A stretch of DNA of 64,000 bases. Source: CAZJVD01 sp964549505. Lineage in GTDB: Bacteria > Bdellovibrionota > UBA1018 > CAZJVD01. Below, piece after piece: positions 33,590-41,765 of this stretch. The position numbers were made by a program, and so were the translations under genes. The notes below the pieces were generated by a model. The model was not told where the DNA came from. It saw only the letters and a list, made by a program, of their open reading frames with translations, and did no database searches. The first letter of the stretch is position 1. Every line of letters begins with the position of its first letter. The stretch spans positions 48,042 through 112,041 of the forward strand of contig CAZJVD010000009.1 in NCBI GenBank assembly GCA_964549505.1. The letters run 5' to 3'.

Positions 33590-34828
33590 ATGATCGTGAA
33601 AACTTGGTTACCTATCACCCTTTTGGTTTGGGGAGTATTGACGTTCGATCCACACGACCTCAAATGGGGATCCGTAGCGACCCTTGTCTTTGCGGTACCC
33701 TTTTTTCTGCGGTTCTTCTTCAAAAAAGCTCATCCTGCTCAGCGCTTGCTTTCGAGCGCACAGGCGATCGCTCTCGCATTGGTGTTTCAGACGCTTGTCA
33801 CTCCGTTACTCCTCAATGACCCCACCGACTACCTCACCGGCCCACCCTCGTATCGCCTGGTCACGACGTACCAGAAAGGCGCGTTAGCAGGCATTCGAGG
33901 AACACACTTTTTTACGACCGACACGATGGGATTCCGCGTATGGCCGACCATCGACTATGACGACAAGAAAGAGCTGCGTGTTTTCGCGATCGGCGGTTCA
34001 ACAACACAAGATGCTCCCCTCGACGATCAGAAAACATGGACTCATCTCTTGCAACGCGTGTTGCAGACCGAGATCAAACAGCCACTTTCAGTCGTCAATA
34101 CGGGTGTGTCGGGTCTTTTTAGTATCCATCACGTGGCGACGCTACGACGGGTTGTGAAGCTGAAACCCGATCTTGTCGTACTTTTGATCGGGGTCAACGA
34201 TTGGAACCGTGACATTCAGGGGTTTCTTGGGGAACGCAGAAATGAAGCGCCCCTCTGGATTCAAAAGCGCTTCTTCTATCTCCGCAACAGCATGGTTGGC
34301 ATGGCCTATCGACAGGCCAAAGCCATCGTGAGAACGCGCGCGGATACACTTCCAACCGAACGGCTGGAAACAGGAGCCGAACTAGCGGCCAAACGCGGGT
34401 CACTTTTTTCACGAGGAACTCCGATTTCCTACTTTCCCGAATCCGTTTCGGACGAGTACCGGCATTATCTGTTGGAGTTTATCGACATCTGCCACCAAGC
34501 ACATGTTCCGTGCCTGATTGCTAATCAACCCAATGCCTACGATCCCGCCGCGAGCGAAGAGCATCGTCACAGCTTTTGGATGACTCCCCCGGATCGTCCT
34601 CAAACATTGAGTTTCGAATCGTTAGTTTGGATTGCGTCTCTTTACAACCGCTTCACTATGCAAACCGCCGATCAGAATGGAGTGGCTCGTTGCGATCCAG
34701 CCGGACGTATGCGACCCACGGCCACGAACTTTTACGACGAGGTACATTTCACAGAGAAAGGTGCCGAACGCGTCGCCAACGAACTGGGTTCGTGCATCTT
34801 GGCAGCTGCATGGAGAAAGACGCTGTGA
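33590..34828 (+). CDS. Membrane-anchored SGNH/GDSL hydrolase
   Basis: A 412-residue protein with two or three N-terminal hydrophobic segments and then an SGNH hydrolase domain from about residue 120. Block I is FAIGGSTTQ with the Ser nucleophile region, block II NTGVSGL, block III LLIGVNDW, and block V DEVHFTEKGAERVA with the Asp-x-x-His pair. These enzymes esterify or de-esterify lipids and glycans; a role in O-acetylation of an envelope glycan is possible. It overlaps the BamA-like gene by four bases (GTGA). Confidence 0.85.
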   Translation: MIVKTWLPITLLVWGVLTFDPHDLKWGSVATLVFAVPFFLRFFFKKAHPAQRLLSSAQAIALALVFQTLVTPLLLNDPTDYLTGPPSYRLVTTYQKGALAGIRGTHFFTTDTMGFRVWPTIDYDDKKELRVFAIGGSTTQDAPLDDQKTWTHLLQRVLQTEIKQPLSVVNTGVSGLFSIHHVATLRRVVKLKPDLVVLLIGVNDWNRDIQGFLGERRNEAPLWIQKRFFYLRNSMVGMAYRQAKAIVRTRADTLPTERLETGAELAAKRGSLFSRGTPISYFPESVSDEYRHYLLEFIDICHQAHVPCLIANQPNAYDPAASEEHRHSFWMTPPDRPQTLSFESLVWIASLYNRFTMQTADQNGVARCDPAGRMRPTATNFYDEVHFTEKGAERVANELGSCILAAAWRKTL

Positions 34829-36171
34829 CGACCGAACGCCGATACGGCATTCGGGTCTTATACACGGCGGTCTTCAGTCTGCTTTTCCTGTCGGCCCACC
34901 TGCGCGCGGAGGACCGTGTTCCGATCGCATTACCCGACGCCGCCGGCATGCGCGTCGAAACGATCGAAATCGAAGGTCTATCGCGCACGCGTGAGATCGT
35001 CGTTCGGCGAGAACTTCTTTTTCACGAGGGTGCGATCGTTTCACTCGAAACCATTCGCGAAAGCATCGCCCGCATCAAGAATCTGGAAATTTTCAGGATT
35101 GTCGAGTTTCACTTTTTCAAACGAGAGCCGGGTCCCGATCAAACCGCACTCGTGATCAAAGTCGAAGAACGTTGGACCACCATCCCTTATTTTTCGATTC
35201 GTGGAGGCGGTGGAACCACGGCTTACCAAGCCGGCCTTTTTGACGTCAACGTTGCCGGGAGACTCAACGAGGCCGGCGCGCAGTATGAAAACCTCAATGG
35301 CACGCACGGGGGTTGGGTTTGGTATCGCAACCCACGCCTCGCCGACCAACACACCCGCTTAGGAGTCGACCTCGCTGCACAGGTGCGAAACCGTGACCTC
35401 TACCGGACATCGGGACAGCGTGAGGGAGCGTTCACTATTTTTAGAAAGCGCACGCACGTGTTTGTCGATCACGAACTTCATCGATCGTGGACCGTTGGTG
35501 GTGGAGCTGATCTCACATGGGACCAAGTCAACGAGTCCAAGATCGCACCATCCTACCGCGACACCAACACCTCGAATGGTTACCGTTTTTCGAGCCGGTC
35601 CAAGGCACGACTTTTTGAGCTGTTTACCGAGTTCGGTCACGTCGACACGGACATCTATCTGTACCGAGGCTTTGAGGTGCGTCTGACGCTTCAGAAGTCA
35701 TTTGAGTTTCTGGGTTCATCGCACGAGTTCTACCGAACCCTGTTGGTGGGACGCTGGTACATTCGTCTCCCTCTTCGGGCAAATATTGCGCTTCAAATGC
35801 GAACCGGCCAGACGAGTGCCCCTGAGGTCCAGGATCTGTTTTATCTTGGGGGCTTCGATACGGTACGCGGCTACCCCGATGGCATTCTACGCACAAAGGG
35901 CTTTCTTCAGGCGAACGCGGAGTTTCGAATCCCGAGTCTCAGAACCCCCTGGCTCGTCCTTCAGCACGTAGCGTTCGTGGATCTGGCACGCGGATCGCCT
36001 TTTCTACGCGAAAATACTCAAGGAGATCGGCAGGATTTTGGGAGTGTCGGCGCAGGGTTTCGGCTGATTTCTCCGAAAATCTATAGCTTCAACGGTCGTT
36101 TGGATTTTGCTTACGGATTAGGCCCTGCCGGGGGCTGGGGAATCGCTTTCGGATCTCAGCAGTTTTTCTAA
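34825..36171 (+). CDS. BamA/TamA-like outer-membrane protein
   Basis: A 448-residue protein with a signal peptide, one POTRA-like domain (MRVETIEIEGLSRTREIVVR, then LEIFRIVEFHFF and TALVIKVEERW) and a 16-strand-type barrel ending in Phe (GIAFGSQQFF). The barrel contains a GGFDTVRGYPDG segment like the BamA/Omp85 LRGY motif (here VRGY). I chose GTG 34825, preceded by GGAGA and overlapping the previous stop. A single POTRA makes it an accessory Omp85 protein rather than BamA itself; it may insert or translocate surface proteins. Confidence 0.87.
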   Translation: MTTERRYGIRVLYTAVFSLLFLSAHLRAEDRVPIALPDAAGMRVETIEIEGLSRTREIVVRRELLFHEGAIVSLETIRESIARIKNLEIFRIVEFHFFKREPGPDQTALVIKVEERWTTIPYFSIRGGGGTTAYQAGLFDVNVAGRLNEAGAQYENLNGTHGGWVWYRNPRLADQHTRLGVDLAAQVRNRDLYRTSGQREGAFTIFRKRTHVFVDHELHRSWTVGGGADLTWDQVNESKIAPSYRDTNTSNGYRFSSRSKARLFELFTEFGHVDTDIYLYRGFEVRLTLQKSFEFLGSSHEFYRTLLVGRWYIRLPLRANIALQMRTGQTSAPEVQDLFYLGGFDTVRGYPDGILRTKGFLQANAEFRIPSLRTPWLVLQHVAFVDLARGSPFLRENTQGDRQDFGSVGAGFRLISPKIYSFNGRLDFAYGLGPAGGWGIAFGSQQFF

Positions 36172-36196
36172 CAAAGTTCTGTTAAACAGAGCTTGT

Positions 36197-36829
36197 TTGA
36201 AATCACGAGCTCTCATCTACTTCATACTCGTCACCTTTCTCTTCACCAGCCTTCCCGCTGAAGCTGGGTTGCGCCTAGGAATTGCGGGGGGAGCTGGTCG
36301 CGCGTCTTGGGACGCCAAACAGAATATCCAAGGCCTCGAAATCATCTACAGCACGGACCCAAAATTCGCCCTGACAGGAGGGGCGTTCCTCGAGCTTCGG
36401 TTTGCCGAGTTTCTGGGCCTAGAAGTCGGTTACTTCGTGGAACAACGACGTTTTGACTTTCGCGACGGGCCCATCACAACCGAGATTTCGTATCGAGATA
36501 CGATTCTTCCCGTTCTGTTGAGGCTCTGGTTGGCCGATTTTTTCTCAATTGGTGTTGGCGGTTATCACGCGAAGCGATCGGGCGGGCTGCGGGCGACGTC
36601 GCACCTCACACCCAGTGGAACTCCGTGGACTTATGATCTCCCGCAGACCGAGAACGTCGATCAAGGTTTTGCTGGCGCTGTCGGACTTTGCTTTCCTATG
36701 GCTCCATGGACTTGTTTCTTTATGGAAGGCCGTCTCTATCAAGGATTGTCGGGTGCGAGTCGCGACGCCACCTACGATATTAAGACACGAAACTCGGTTT
36801 TTTTATTGGGTTTTCGATTTGGTAGCTGA
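36197..36829 (+). CDS. Small outer-membrane beta-barrel protein
   Basis: A 210-residue protein with signal peptide MKSRALIYFILVTFLFTSLPAEA read from TTG 36197. About eight amphipathic strands follow (LRLGIAGGAGRASWD; LGLEVGYFVEQRRFDF; ILPVLLRLWLADFFSIGVGG; SVFLLGFRFGS), typical of OmpW/OmpA-like or PorT-like barrels. It lies 25 bases after the Omp85-like gene, so a shared transcript is likely. Its end overlaps the convergent gene by 27 bases. Confidence 0.75.
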   Translation: MKSRALIYFILVTFLFTSLPAEAGLRLGIAGGAGRASWDAKQNIQGLEIIYSTDPKFALTGGAFLELRFAEFLGLEVGYFVEQRRFDFRDGPITTEISYRDTILPVLLRLWLADFFSIGVGGYHAKRSGGLRATSHLTPSGTPWTYDLPQTENVDQGFAGAVGLCFPMAPWTCFFMEGRLYQGLSGASRDATYDIKTRNSVFLLGFRFGS

Positions 36830-37573
36830 AGGCGATCGCTCGCAAAGTGTTTCGCCGTAGGTTTTTTCAAAGTCACGAATCGTCCGCTGCGCTTCTTTCC
36901 AATCACAAAGGTCCTGTTTGAACCGAGCGAGGTAGGCCATTGATCCATGACGTTCGCCCTTCGTTTTCAAGAGCACCAACGAACGTTTGATTCGATACGG
37001 ACGCTGCATGAGAAACGCTGTCGTCTTCTCTTGGGGTTCACCCTCGTTCTGTAACGAAAAGTCGACCGCTTGGTCGGCAAGCGACGCGACCTCCTTTCGC
37101 GCAATTCTGTCCGCAAGACTGAGGCTCCCCATCAACGCGACGGCACGCTCGTCGTCCGACAGACGCTCTTCTTTCGCCTTCGTACGCAGAAACTGAAAAC
37201 GCGCGTCGGTCGATTCGCGCGAAACCGCCATGAGGGCGCGCAATCGCACCGAAAGTTCTGTATCCGTCGACAGTTTTTTGAGTGCCTCAAACGCTTCGTC
37301 ATCGGTGAAAAATGCAAGGGTGTCTGCGGCCGTGATACGTGCAAGAACAAGTTCGTCCTCGACGCGTTTGAGCGCTTCGGTACGAGCTTCCGCCCGATCG
37401 CGCGCGCCACCGCGCTGGGCCTTGAGAACGATCGGAGCGAACGAACGAACCGCCAATTCAGAAGGGGTTGTTCGAGGGCGCAACCACCAGAACCAGGCGG
37501 TCACGGCACCTGACAGTAAAGCCAGGGCAAACCCAAAGATAACAAGCGTTTGATAACGCTTCACGAGCGGCAT
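36803..37573 (-). CDS. Membrane-anchored helical-repeat protein
   Basis: A 256-residue protein with one N-terminal membrane helix (TLVIFGFALALLSGAVTAWFWWL) and a charged, all-helical remainder resembling HEAT-type repeats (DEAFEALKKLSTDTELSVRLRALMAVS). No catalytic motif. Probably anchored in the inner membrane with the repeat domain in the periplasm, serving in protein interaction. Divergent from ribE. Confidence 0.72.
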   Translation of the reverse strand: MPLVKRYQTLVIFGFALALLSGAVTAWFWWLRPRTTPSELAVRSFAPIVLKAQRGGARDRAEARTEALKRVEDELVLARITAADTLAFFTDDEAFEALKKLSTDTELSVRLRALMAVSRESTDARFQFLRTKAKEERLSDDERAVALMGSLSLADRIARKEVASLADQAVDFSLQNEGEPQEKTTAFLMQRPYRIKRSLVLLKTKGERHGSMAYLARFKQDLCDWKEAQRTIRDFEKTYGETLCERSPSATKSKTQ

Positions 37574-37633
37574 AGTCCGATCGTACCGTCGTGGACGTTT
37601 GGGGTAAACACTGATATGAATTGGTCGGTCTTT

Positions 37634-38278
37634 ATGTTCACCGGCATTATTCAGGCTTTAGGAAGTGTGCGAGCCCTCGAGTTTCAGAACGGCGGAGCCA
37701 TTCTGCGTACCGATTGGCCGTTTGCGAACGGCGGCGATATCGGCGAGAGCGTCGCAATCAATGGTGTGTGTCTCACGCTCGATGAGTACGCGGCCGGAGC
37801 TGCTTGGGACAACGGCGCACCTCAGGCGCGCTTTCGCGTCGGCCCCGCAACCCTCGAAGCCACAAACTTACGCAGCCTGGTTCCAGGCTCGGTCGTACAT
37901 CTTGAACGCGCACTTCGCGCGAGCGATCGATTGTCCGGACATTTTGTTCAGGGACACGTGGATGGATGCGCAGAAGTCGTTTCCATCAAACCGGCTGGCG
38001 AAGCGGGCCACGTGTGGATGGAACTTTCGGGTCTTGATCGTTCCGGTGATCTCGCGAGCTGGTTCAAGTACACCGTTCCAAAGGGTTCGATTGCCGTGGA
38101 CGGCGTGAGTCTCACGATTGCCGAGCGCACCGATACGAAACTCACGATCATGCTCGTTCCGCACACCGTTTCCATGACACGTTTTTCTAGGCTGGCTGTT
38201 CCGAGTTGGGTCAATATCGAAGTGGATATTTTGGCGAAATACATATGGCAATTTCAAAGCACGCTCTCGAAGTCTTAG
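37634..38278 (+). CDS. ribE: Riboflavin synthase, alpha subunit
   Basis: A 214-residue enzyme that dismutates 6,7-dimethyl-8-ribityllumazine to riboflavin. It begins with the invariant MFTGIIQ, which fixes the start at 37634, and has the two lumazine-binding repeats: ESVAINGVCLTL with SGHFVQGHVDG, then GSIAVDGVSLTI. The length is normal. It overlaps ribBA by 34 bases. I see no FMN riboswitch upstream; only about 60 bases separate it from the divergent gene. Confidence 0.96.
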   Translation: MFTGIIQALGSVRALEFQNGGAILRTDWPFANGGDIGESVAINGVCLTLDEYAAGAAWDNGAPQARFRVGPATLEATNLRSLVPGSVVHLERALRASDRLSGHFVQGHVDGCAEVVSIKPAGEAGHVWMELSGLDRSGDLASWFKYTVPKGSIAVDGVSLTIAERTDTKLTIMLVPHTVSMTRFSRLAVPSWVNIEVDILAKYIWQFQSTLSKS

Positions 38279-39459
38279 GTCGCGGTGGTTTCGTTATCCT
38301 GGTCGACGATGAGGACCGGGAAAACGAAGGTGATCTCATCTGCGCCGCAGAGAAGATCACACCCGAGAAGATCAACTTCATGGTCACGCACGCTCGCGGG
38401 CTCGTATGTCTCGCGCTCGAACCCAAGCGCGTGGACGATCTCGGATTAGAGATGATGACTCATAATAATCGCTCGTCGCGCTCGACCGCGTTTACCGTTT
38501 CTGTCGAAGCACGCGAGGGTGTGACAACCGGGATTTCGGCAGCCGATCGCTCTCACACCGTTCATACGGTGATCGGTCAAAAGACAAAACCGTCGGATAT
38601 CGTGTCACCGGGGCATATTTTTCCGTTGCGAGCTGTCGAAGGCGGCGTCTTGGTTCGCACAGGTCATACCGAGGGATCGGTGGACATGGTTCGCCTCGCA
38701 GGCCTTAACCCAGCCGCCGTGATCTGCGAGATCATGAACGAAGATGGGTCCATGGCACGACGAAAGGATCTCGAGGCTTTTTCGAAACGACACGGAGACA
38801 TCCCGATCGTGGCCATTCAAGATCTCGTCGCTCATCGCTTAGAAAACGAAAGTCTGGTTCTTCCGATCGCGACCAGCCAGTTCCCGTCGCAGTACGGCGA
38901 GTTCACGATGCACGCGTTTCAGAGTGTGATCGATGGAACGGAACATGTAGCGCTTGCAATCGGCGATCTCTCGACGGCTGGCGAACGGGCTCCTTTGGTG
39001 CGCGTTCATTCCGAGTGCCTAACAGGCGACGCTCTCTTCTCGCTTCGCTGTGATTGCGGCTCTCAGTTGGCGAGCGCGCTTAAGCAGATTGCTTCGGAAG
39101 GCCGCGGCGTTCTCGTGTACATGCGTCGACACGAAGGACGTGGGATCGGGCTCGGCAATAAGATCCGAGCGTACTCGCTCCAGGACAGCGGTATGGATAC
39201 CGTCGAAGCCAACCGGCACTTGGGCTTCAAAGCTGATCTTCGTCACTTTGGAATGGGAGCACAGATCTTACGACAACTCGGGCTCACAGAGATTCGGTTG
39301 CTCACAAATAATCCGAAAAAAGTCGTGGGCCTTGGCGGTTACGCTCTCGAAATCACCGAACGCGTTGCGATCGAGATCGAACCCAATGCACATAATGTTT
39401 CTTATCTGCGCACAAAACGCGACAAACTGGGTCACGTCTTAGAGGATCATCCGTTATGA
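38245..39459 (+). CDS. ribBA: Bifunctional DHBP synthase / GTP cyclohydrolase II
   Basis: A 404-residue two-domain enzyme of riboflavin synthesis. Residues 1-200 are 3,4-dihydroxybutanone-4-phosphate synthase (LVDDEDRENEGDL; TGHTEGSVDM, where many relatives have HTEAAVD). Residues about 205-404 are GTP cyclohydrolase II, with the zinc cysteines in SECLTGDALFSLRCDCGSQ and RRHEGRGIGLGNK. ATG 38245 lies inside the 3' end of ribE; the stop overlaps ribH by four bases. Confidence 0.96.
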   Translation: MAISKHALEVLGRGGFVILVDDEDRENEGDLICAAEKITPEKINFMVTHARGLVCLALEPKRVDDLGLEMMTHNNRSSRSTAFTVSVEAREGVTTGISAADRSHTVHTVIGQKTKPSDIVSPGHIFPLRAVEGGVLVRTGHTEGSVDMVRLAGLNPAAVICEIMNEDGSMARRKDLEAFSKRHGDIPIVAIQDLVAHRLENESLVLPIATSQFPSQYGEFTMHAFQSVIDGTEHVALAIGDLSTAGERAPLVRVHSECLTGDALFSLRCDCGSQLASALKQIASEGRGVLVYMRRHEGRGIGLGNKIRAYSLQDSGMDTVEANRHLGFKADLRHFGMGAQILRQLGLTEIRLLTNNPKKVVGLGGYALEITERVAIEIEPNAHNVSYLRTKRDKLGHVLEDHPL

Positions 39460-39923
39460 TCGGGATTGTGGTCAGTCGGTTTGGCGCTGAATATACAGAA
39501 GGATTACTCGCCGGCGCAAAAATGCTGCTTGCGGAACGAAACATTCCTGCTGATCAAGTCCGCGTCTTTTACGCACCCGGTTCCTTCGAAATCCCATTGA
39601 TTGCTCAAACGCTCGCGAAGTCCGGACCGTATAAGGGCGTGATTTGCCTCGGTGCCGTGATCAAAGGCGAGACCGCGCACTTTGAGTTCATCAGTTTGGG
39701 TGCCGCGATGGGACTTCAGATGGCTTCACTCGCTACCGGCGTCCCGATTACTTTCGGGATTCTCACGACCTACACCGACGAACAGGCCCGGACGCGAAGT
39801 CGGCTTGGACCAGAGAACGCCGGGCATATGAACAAGGGGCGCGAAGCGGCTGCTGCTTGTCTCGACGCGATCGCCACACTCGAAAGTGTCCATGCACGGT
39901 CGGGAACATCTAACCTGTCATGA
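39456..39923 (+). CDS. ribH: Lumazine synthase
   Basis: A 155-residue enzyme that condenses the RibBA products into 6,7-dimethyl-8-ribityllumazine. Motifs: VVSRFGAEYTEGLL, PGSFEIPL, LGAVIKGETAHFEFIS with the catalytic His, and TFGILTTYT. The protein starts directly at MIGIVVSRF without the N-terminal extension of some relatives. ATGA overlaps on both sides tie it to ribBA and the TrmH-like gene. Confidence 0.95.
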   Translation: MIGIVVSRFGAEYTEGLLAGAKMLLAERNIPADQVRVFYAPGSFEIPLIAQTLAKSGPYKGVICLGAVIKGETAHFEFISLGAAMGLQMASLATGVPITFGILTTYTDEQARTRSRLGPENAGHMNKGREAAAACLDAIATLESVHARSGTSNLS

Positions 39924-40780
39924 TTGCCGTTCCATTCTTACGCCCCGAACAGCGCTTTGATCTCGGCGAAGGGAGCTGGAGTCCTCGCGATGTCATCGCC
40001 GCTCTCGGACCGTGGATCACACCTCGTCGTATTGAAAAGATCGAACGCGTCGTTCAAGGTCGACGTCTGGGCGTCACTACAGTTTTGGACTCCGTCTACG
40101 ATCGTGGAAACCAGAGCGCGGTCATTCGGAGCGCCGAAGGGCTCGGTTTTCCGTGGGTTCATGTGATCGAGACCCAGGAAAAAACAAAGGAAGCCAATCG
40201 TGTCACGCTCGGTGCTGATAAGTGGGTTCATATTGATCGTTGGGCGAACACTCGAGATTGCATACGCGTTCTCAAGCACTATGACTTTCAGATCGTTGCA
40301 ACGGATCTGACAGCGACAACCACTTTAGACGAAATCGACTACTCGGTTCCCACAGCCCTTGTTTTCGGTAACGAGAAAATCGGTGTTTCGGAAGAGATAT
40401 TGAAGGTGGCTGATCGTCGCGCGGTTTTACCGATGTCCGGATTCACTCAGAGCTTTAACCTATCGGTCGCAGCAGCACTCTGCCTTGCTCACGCACGCGC
40501 GAAACTAACGAAAACGGACCTCACCGAACGCCAAATGGATGTGTTGCGAGCTCAGTACTTCATCAAAAGTGTTCCCCACGCTTCGCTCATCATGAAAGCG
40601 TACCGTCCCGGGCTCGTACCGGAGCGCGTAGCGGATGCGCATCGACCGCTCGCCCACATCTCTCATGTGTCGCCCGTCGTTTCAGGTTCTAATCCAAGAT
40701 CCGCAGGCGAAATCCCTTCGCGACCCGTGTCTGGTGTGGCCGGGGTTGGTGATCTTTCTGATTCCGACTCCTCGGCCTGA
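39920..40780 (+). CDS. SpoU/TrmH-family RNA 2'-O-methyltransferase
   Basis: A 286-residue SPOUT enzyme that methylates ribose 2'-OH in tRNA or rRNA using S-adenosylmethionine. Motif 1 is DRGNQSAVIRSAEGLGFPWV, motif 2 LVFGNEKIGVS, motif 3 LPMSGFTQSFNLSVAAAL, which builds the trefoil knot. The layout, including a C-terminal extension, is closest to TrmH (tRNA Gm18). The last 40 residues (SGSNPRSAGEIPSRPVSG...) are low-complexity, and their DNA is antisense to the C-terminal tail of mtgA over 118 bases. Co-transcribed with the riboflavin genes. Confidence 0.9.
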   Translation: MIAVPFLRPEQRFDLGEGSWSPRDVIAALGPWITPRRIEKIERVVQGRRLGVTTVLDSVYDRGNQSAVIRSAEGLGFPWVHVIETQEKTKEANRVTLGADKWVHIDRWANTRDCIRVLKHYDFQIVATDLTATTTLDEIDYSVPTALVFGNEKIGVSEEILKVADRRAVLPMSGFTQSFNLSVAAALCLAHARAKLTKTDLTERQMDVLRAQYFIKSVPHASLIMKAYRPGLVPERVADAHRPLAHISHVSPVVSGSNPRSAGEIPSRPVSGVAGVGDLSDSDSSA

Positions 40781-41652
40781 TCCGCAGGCGCATCCGAATC
40801 ACCGAGGTCGTCGCTCGGAGTAGAATGCGCTCCATCGGCCGAAGCGTATCCAAAGAAGGGATAGTTCCAGTAACGCTGTAACTCTTCTTCCGTGATGACG
40901 GACATGCCTGCAAGATCGCGAAGCACGCGGCGCACGCGTTTCCAAGCATCCGGCGTGAGTGCCTGTTTTGTTAAATACCGTTTGGCATACTTGACGGGCG
41001 AAGGAAGCAGAACAGCGATGAATGCTCCTTCGGCTGCGTTGAGTTCGCTTGGGGATTTCCCAAAGTAGTGCCGCGCGGCCTGGTCAATACCGTAGAGCCC
41101 CGGACCCACCTCGATGATGTTGAGATAAACCTCGAGAATCTCTTTCTTCGTGAACTTTCCTTCGAGGCGATACGTCACCACCCACTCTTTGACCTTTCGA
41201 AAGATCGTTTTCTCGCGTGTGAGAAAAACGTTTTTAACAACTTGCTGACTGATCGTACTTGCACCGAACGCATACTTCTTTCGTTTGAGATTTTCGGCCA
41301 CCGAGTCCGCAATCGCACCATAATCGAGACCCTCGTGCTGAAAGAATCCTGAGTCCTCAGAGGCAACGATGGCTTGAACTGCCTGACGACCGACATTTCC
41401 GAGTGGAATCCAACGATGAAGATGGGGTTTGCTATCGGCATCCTTGCCTCGCCGTTCGACACTTTCCTTTGCGAGAACGGTAAACGTCGGCATGTTCAGA
41501 GAGTGAACATCGGGTAAAGAGTTAAAGAACCACCAGAGACCTCCGGCCGCAGCAGAAGCTAAACAGACCGTGACAAACCCAACAATGAGAAAAAGCCCTC
41601 GAAAGGCAATCCAGATTCGGAGAAGGCGAAATTTCGTCGTCAAAAACGTCAT
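40663..41652 (-). CDS. mtgA: Monofunctional peptidoglycan glycosyltransferase
   Basis: A 329-residue family 51 transglycosylase that polymerises lipid II into glycan strands at the periplasmic face. It has one N-terminal membrane helix (LFLIVGFVTVCLASAAAGGLWWFF). Catalytic motif 1 is VASEDSGFFQHEGLD, motif 2 FGASTISQQVVKN, motif 3 KVKEW, motif 4 KKEILEVYLN. There is no transpeptidase domain. An unusual 60-residue Ser/Asp/Glu/Pro tail follows the catalytic domain; its DNA overlaps the trmH-like gene. ATG 41652 overlaps the stop of a 38-codon gene. Confidence 0.93.
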   Translation of the reverse strand: MTFLTTKFRLLRIWIAFRGLFLIVGFVTVCLASAAAGGLWWFFNSLPDVHSLNMPTFTVLAKESVERRGKDADSKPHLHRWIPLGNVGRQAVQAIVASEDSGFFQHEGLDYGAIADSVAENLKRKKYAFGASTISQQVVKNVFLTREKTIFRKVKEWVVTYRLEGKFTKKEILEVYLNIIEVGPGLYGIDQAARHYFGKSPSELNAAEGAFIAVLLPSPVKYAKRYLTKQALTPDAWKRVRRVLRDLAGMSVITEEELQRYWNYPFFGYASADGAHSTPSDDLGDSDAPADQAEESESERSPTPATPDTGREGISPADLGLEPETTGDT

Positions 41653-41765
41653 CCGGGGAACCACTCCTTAACGCGATGAAACCCTTCCCAAAGGGCAACT
41701 CCCAGCAGACCCATCGTCAATCCCGTAAAGGCTATCCAACGTCCTAGCCTTTCAAAACTCGGCAT
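41649..41765 (-). CDS. 38-residue single-pass membrane protein
   Basis: A short gene bridging two annotated neighbours. Its ATG at 41765 lies inside the end of the GT-C gene, behind AGAGGA, and its TGA overlaps the ATG of mtgA (ATGA). It encodes MPSFERLGRWIAFTGLTMGL, then a second hydrophobic stretch and a charged end (VKEWFPG): one membrane helix at about 9-26. The gap-free coupling makes a real peptide likely; function unknown, possibly a partner of the transglycosylase. Confidence 0.6.
   Translation of the reverse strand: MPSFERLGRWIAFTGLTMGLLGVALWEGFHRVKEWFPG

Noticed and set aside
34576..34824. Longer N-terminus for the BamA-like protein
   Set aside because: It overlaps the SGNH hydrolase gene in another frame; the GTG at 34825 has a ribosome site, a four-base overlap and a proper signal peptide.
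37574..37633. FMN riboswitch ahead of the riboflavin genes
   Set aside because: Only 60 bases lie between ribE and the divergent gene, and none of the conserved RFN-element segments are visible.
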